Positions 4,999 to 5,086 of a DNA stretch of 5,086 nt are shown piece after piece. How positions within the stretch are numbered: position 1 is the stretch's first letter; every line of letters starts with the position of its first letter. Location of the stretch: assembly GCA_026986135.1 (NCBI GenBank), contig JALSPD010000014.1, positions 1-5,086 on the forward strand, written 5' to 3'. A program made the position numbers and the translations under genes. This DNA comes from DHVE2 group archaeon (GTDB taxonomy: Archaea > Thermoplasmatota > Thermoplasmata > Thermoplasmatales > Aciduliprofundaceae). The notes beneath the pieces are model-generated. The model saw only the letters and a program-made list of their open reading frames with translations. It made no database searches and was not told the DNA's origin.

Positions 4999-5086
4999 GG
5001 GCTTACACCACATGGTACTTCTCAAACTTTTGGAGTATTTTAAAGATTTTACTTTTGCAATTTTAAAGTTGTTTCCACACCACATG
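4999..5086 (-). CRISPR. Possible trailer end of a CRISPR array cut by the window edge
   Basis: The 10-base word ACACCACATG occurs at 5005-5014 and again at 5077-5086, 72 bases apart. The second copy is preceded by GTTT (5071-5074) and the first is followed by AAAC (5024-5027), the terminal bases typical of CRISPR repeats. Combining both gives a hypothetical 29-base repeat, with a dyad ACCA-CA-TGGT at its centre (5007-5016) and a 43-base spacer at 5028-5070. In the minus orientation the repeat would run from GTTTGAG to GGAAAC. The copy at 4999-5027 would then be degenerate only at its 3' end (AAGCCC instead of GGAAAC), as last repeats often are, placing the leader to the right of the window. 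Only 16 bases of the second copy are visible and the spacer is very AT-rich, so this remains a suspicion. No cas gene is present in the window. Confidence 0.35.

Noticed and set aside
5012..5086. A plus-strand frame from ATG 5012, open for 25 codons to the window end (Leu/Phe/Lys-rich)
   Set aside because: There is no Shine-Dalgarno and no TATA box at the leaderless distance, and the ATG lies inside the putative repeat. It remains a competing explanation to the CRISPR reading if the frame continues to the right.

Overview
The window looks like ordinary chromosomal DNA of a euryarchaeon. The evidence is archaeal-type families (a PiT phosphate carrier paired with a DUF47/PhoU-like partner, and a TtuA/NcsA-type tRNA thiolase with zinc fingers at both ends), Shine-Dalgarno sites of GGAGGTG type, and TATA boxes about 26 bases upstream of two start codons that lack a Shine-Dalgarno, as expected of leaderless archaeal transcripts. 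The moderate GC content, frequent AGA/AGG and ATA codons, and mixed leaderless/SD starts would suit Thermoplasmata-like lineages such as Aciduliprofundum, but that placement is inference only.

Layout. Positions 1-2471 (+) hold a tight three-gene run: the C-terminal part of a PiT inorganic phosphate transporter (its 5' end lies outside the window), its DUF47 partner, and a DHH-DHHA1 phosphoesterase. The gaps are 10 and 4 bases. Positions 2449-3378 (-) hold a tRNA thiouridine synthase of the TtuA/NcsA group, whose 3' end overlaps the DHH gene by 23 bases. Positions 3379-3465 form a divergent promoter region. Positions 3466-3885 (+) encode a small multi-pass membrane protein with a polyproline tail and no recognised function. 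Positions 3880-4683 (-) encode UppP/BacA, a polyprenyl-diphosphate phosphatase. Upstream of it, at 4726-4860 (-), is a 44-codon single-span membrane protein gene with a full Shine-Dalgarno, too short for routine gene callers.

The last 226 bases (4861-5086) have no gene that I can support. They hold the Shine-Dalgarno and likely TATA promoter of the small gene, the promoter lying inside a perfect 9-bp inverted repeat; a 12-bp palindrome; and, at the extreme right edge, two copies of a 10-base word 72 bases apart in a GTTT...AAAC setting. These may be the trailer end of a CRISPR array that continues to the right.

Functionally, several genes handle phosphate or phosphoryl groups: Pi uptake (PiT plus DUF47), phosphoesterase (DHH) and lipid-carrier diphosphatase (UppP, which releases Pi). 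Only PiT-DUF47-DHH is clearly arranged as an operon. No new multi-gene system is evident. The most notable items are the small gene upstream of uppP, its symmetric promoter, and the possible CRISPR edge.
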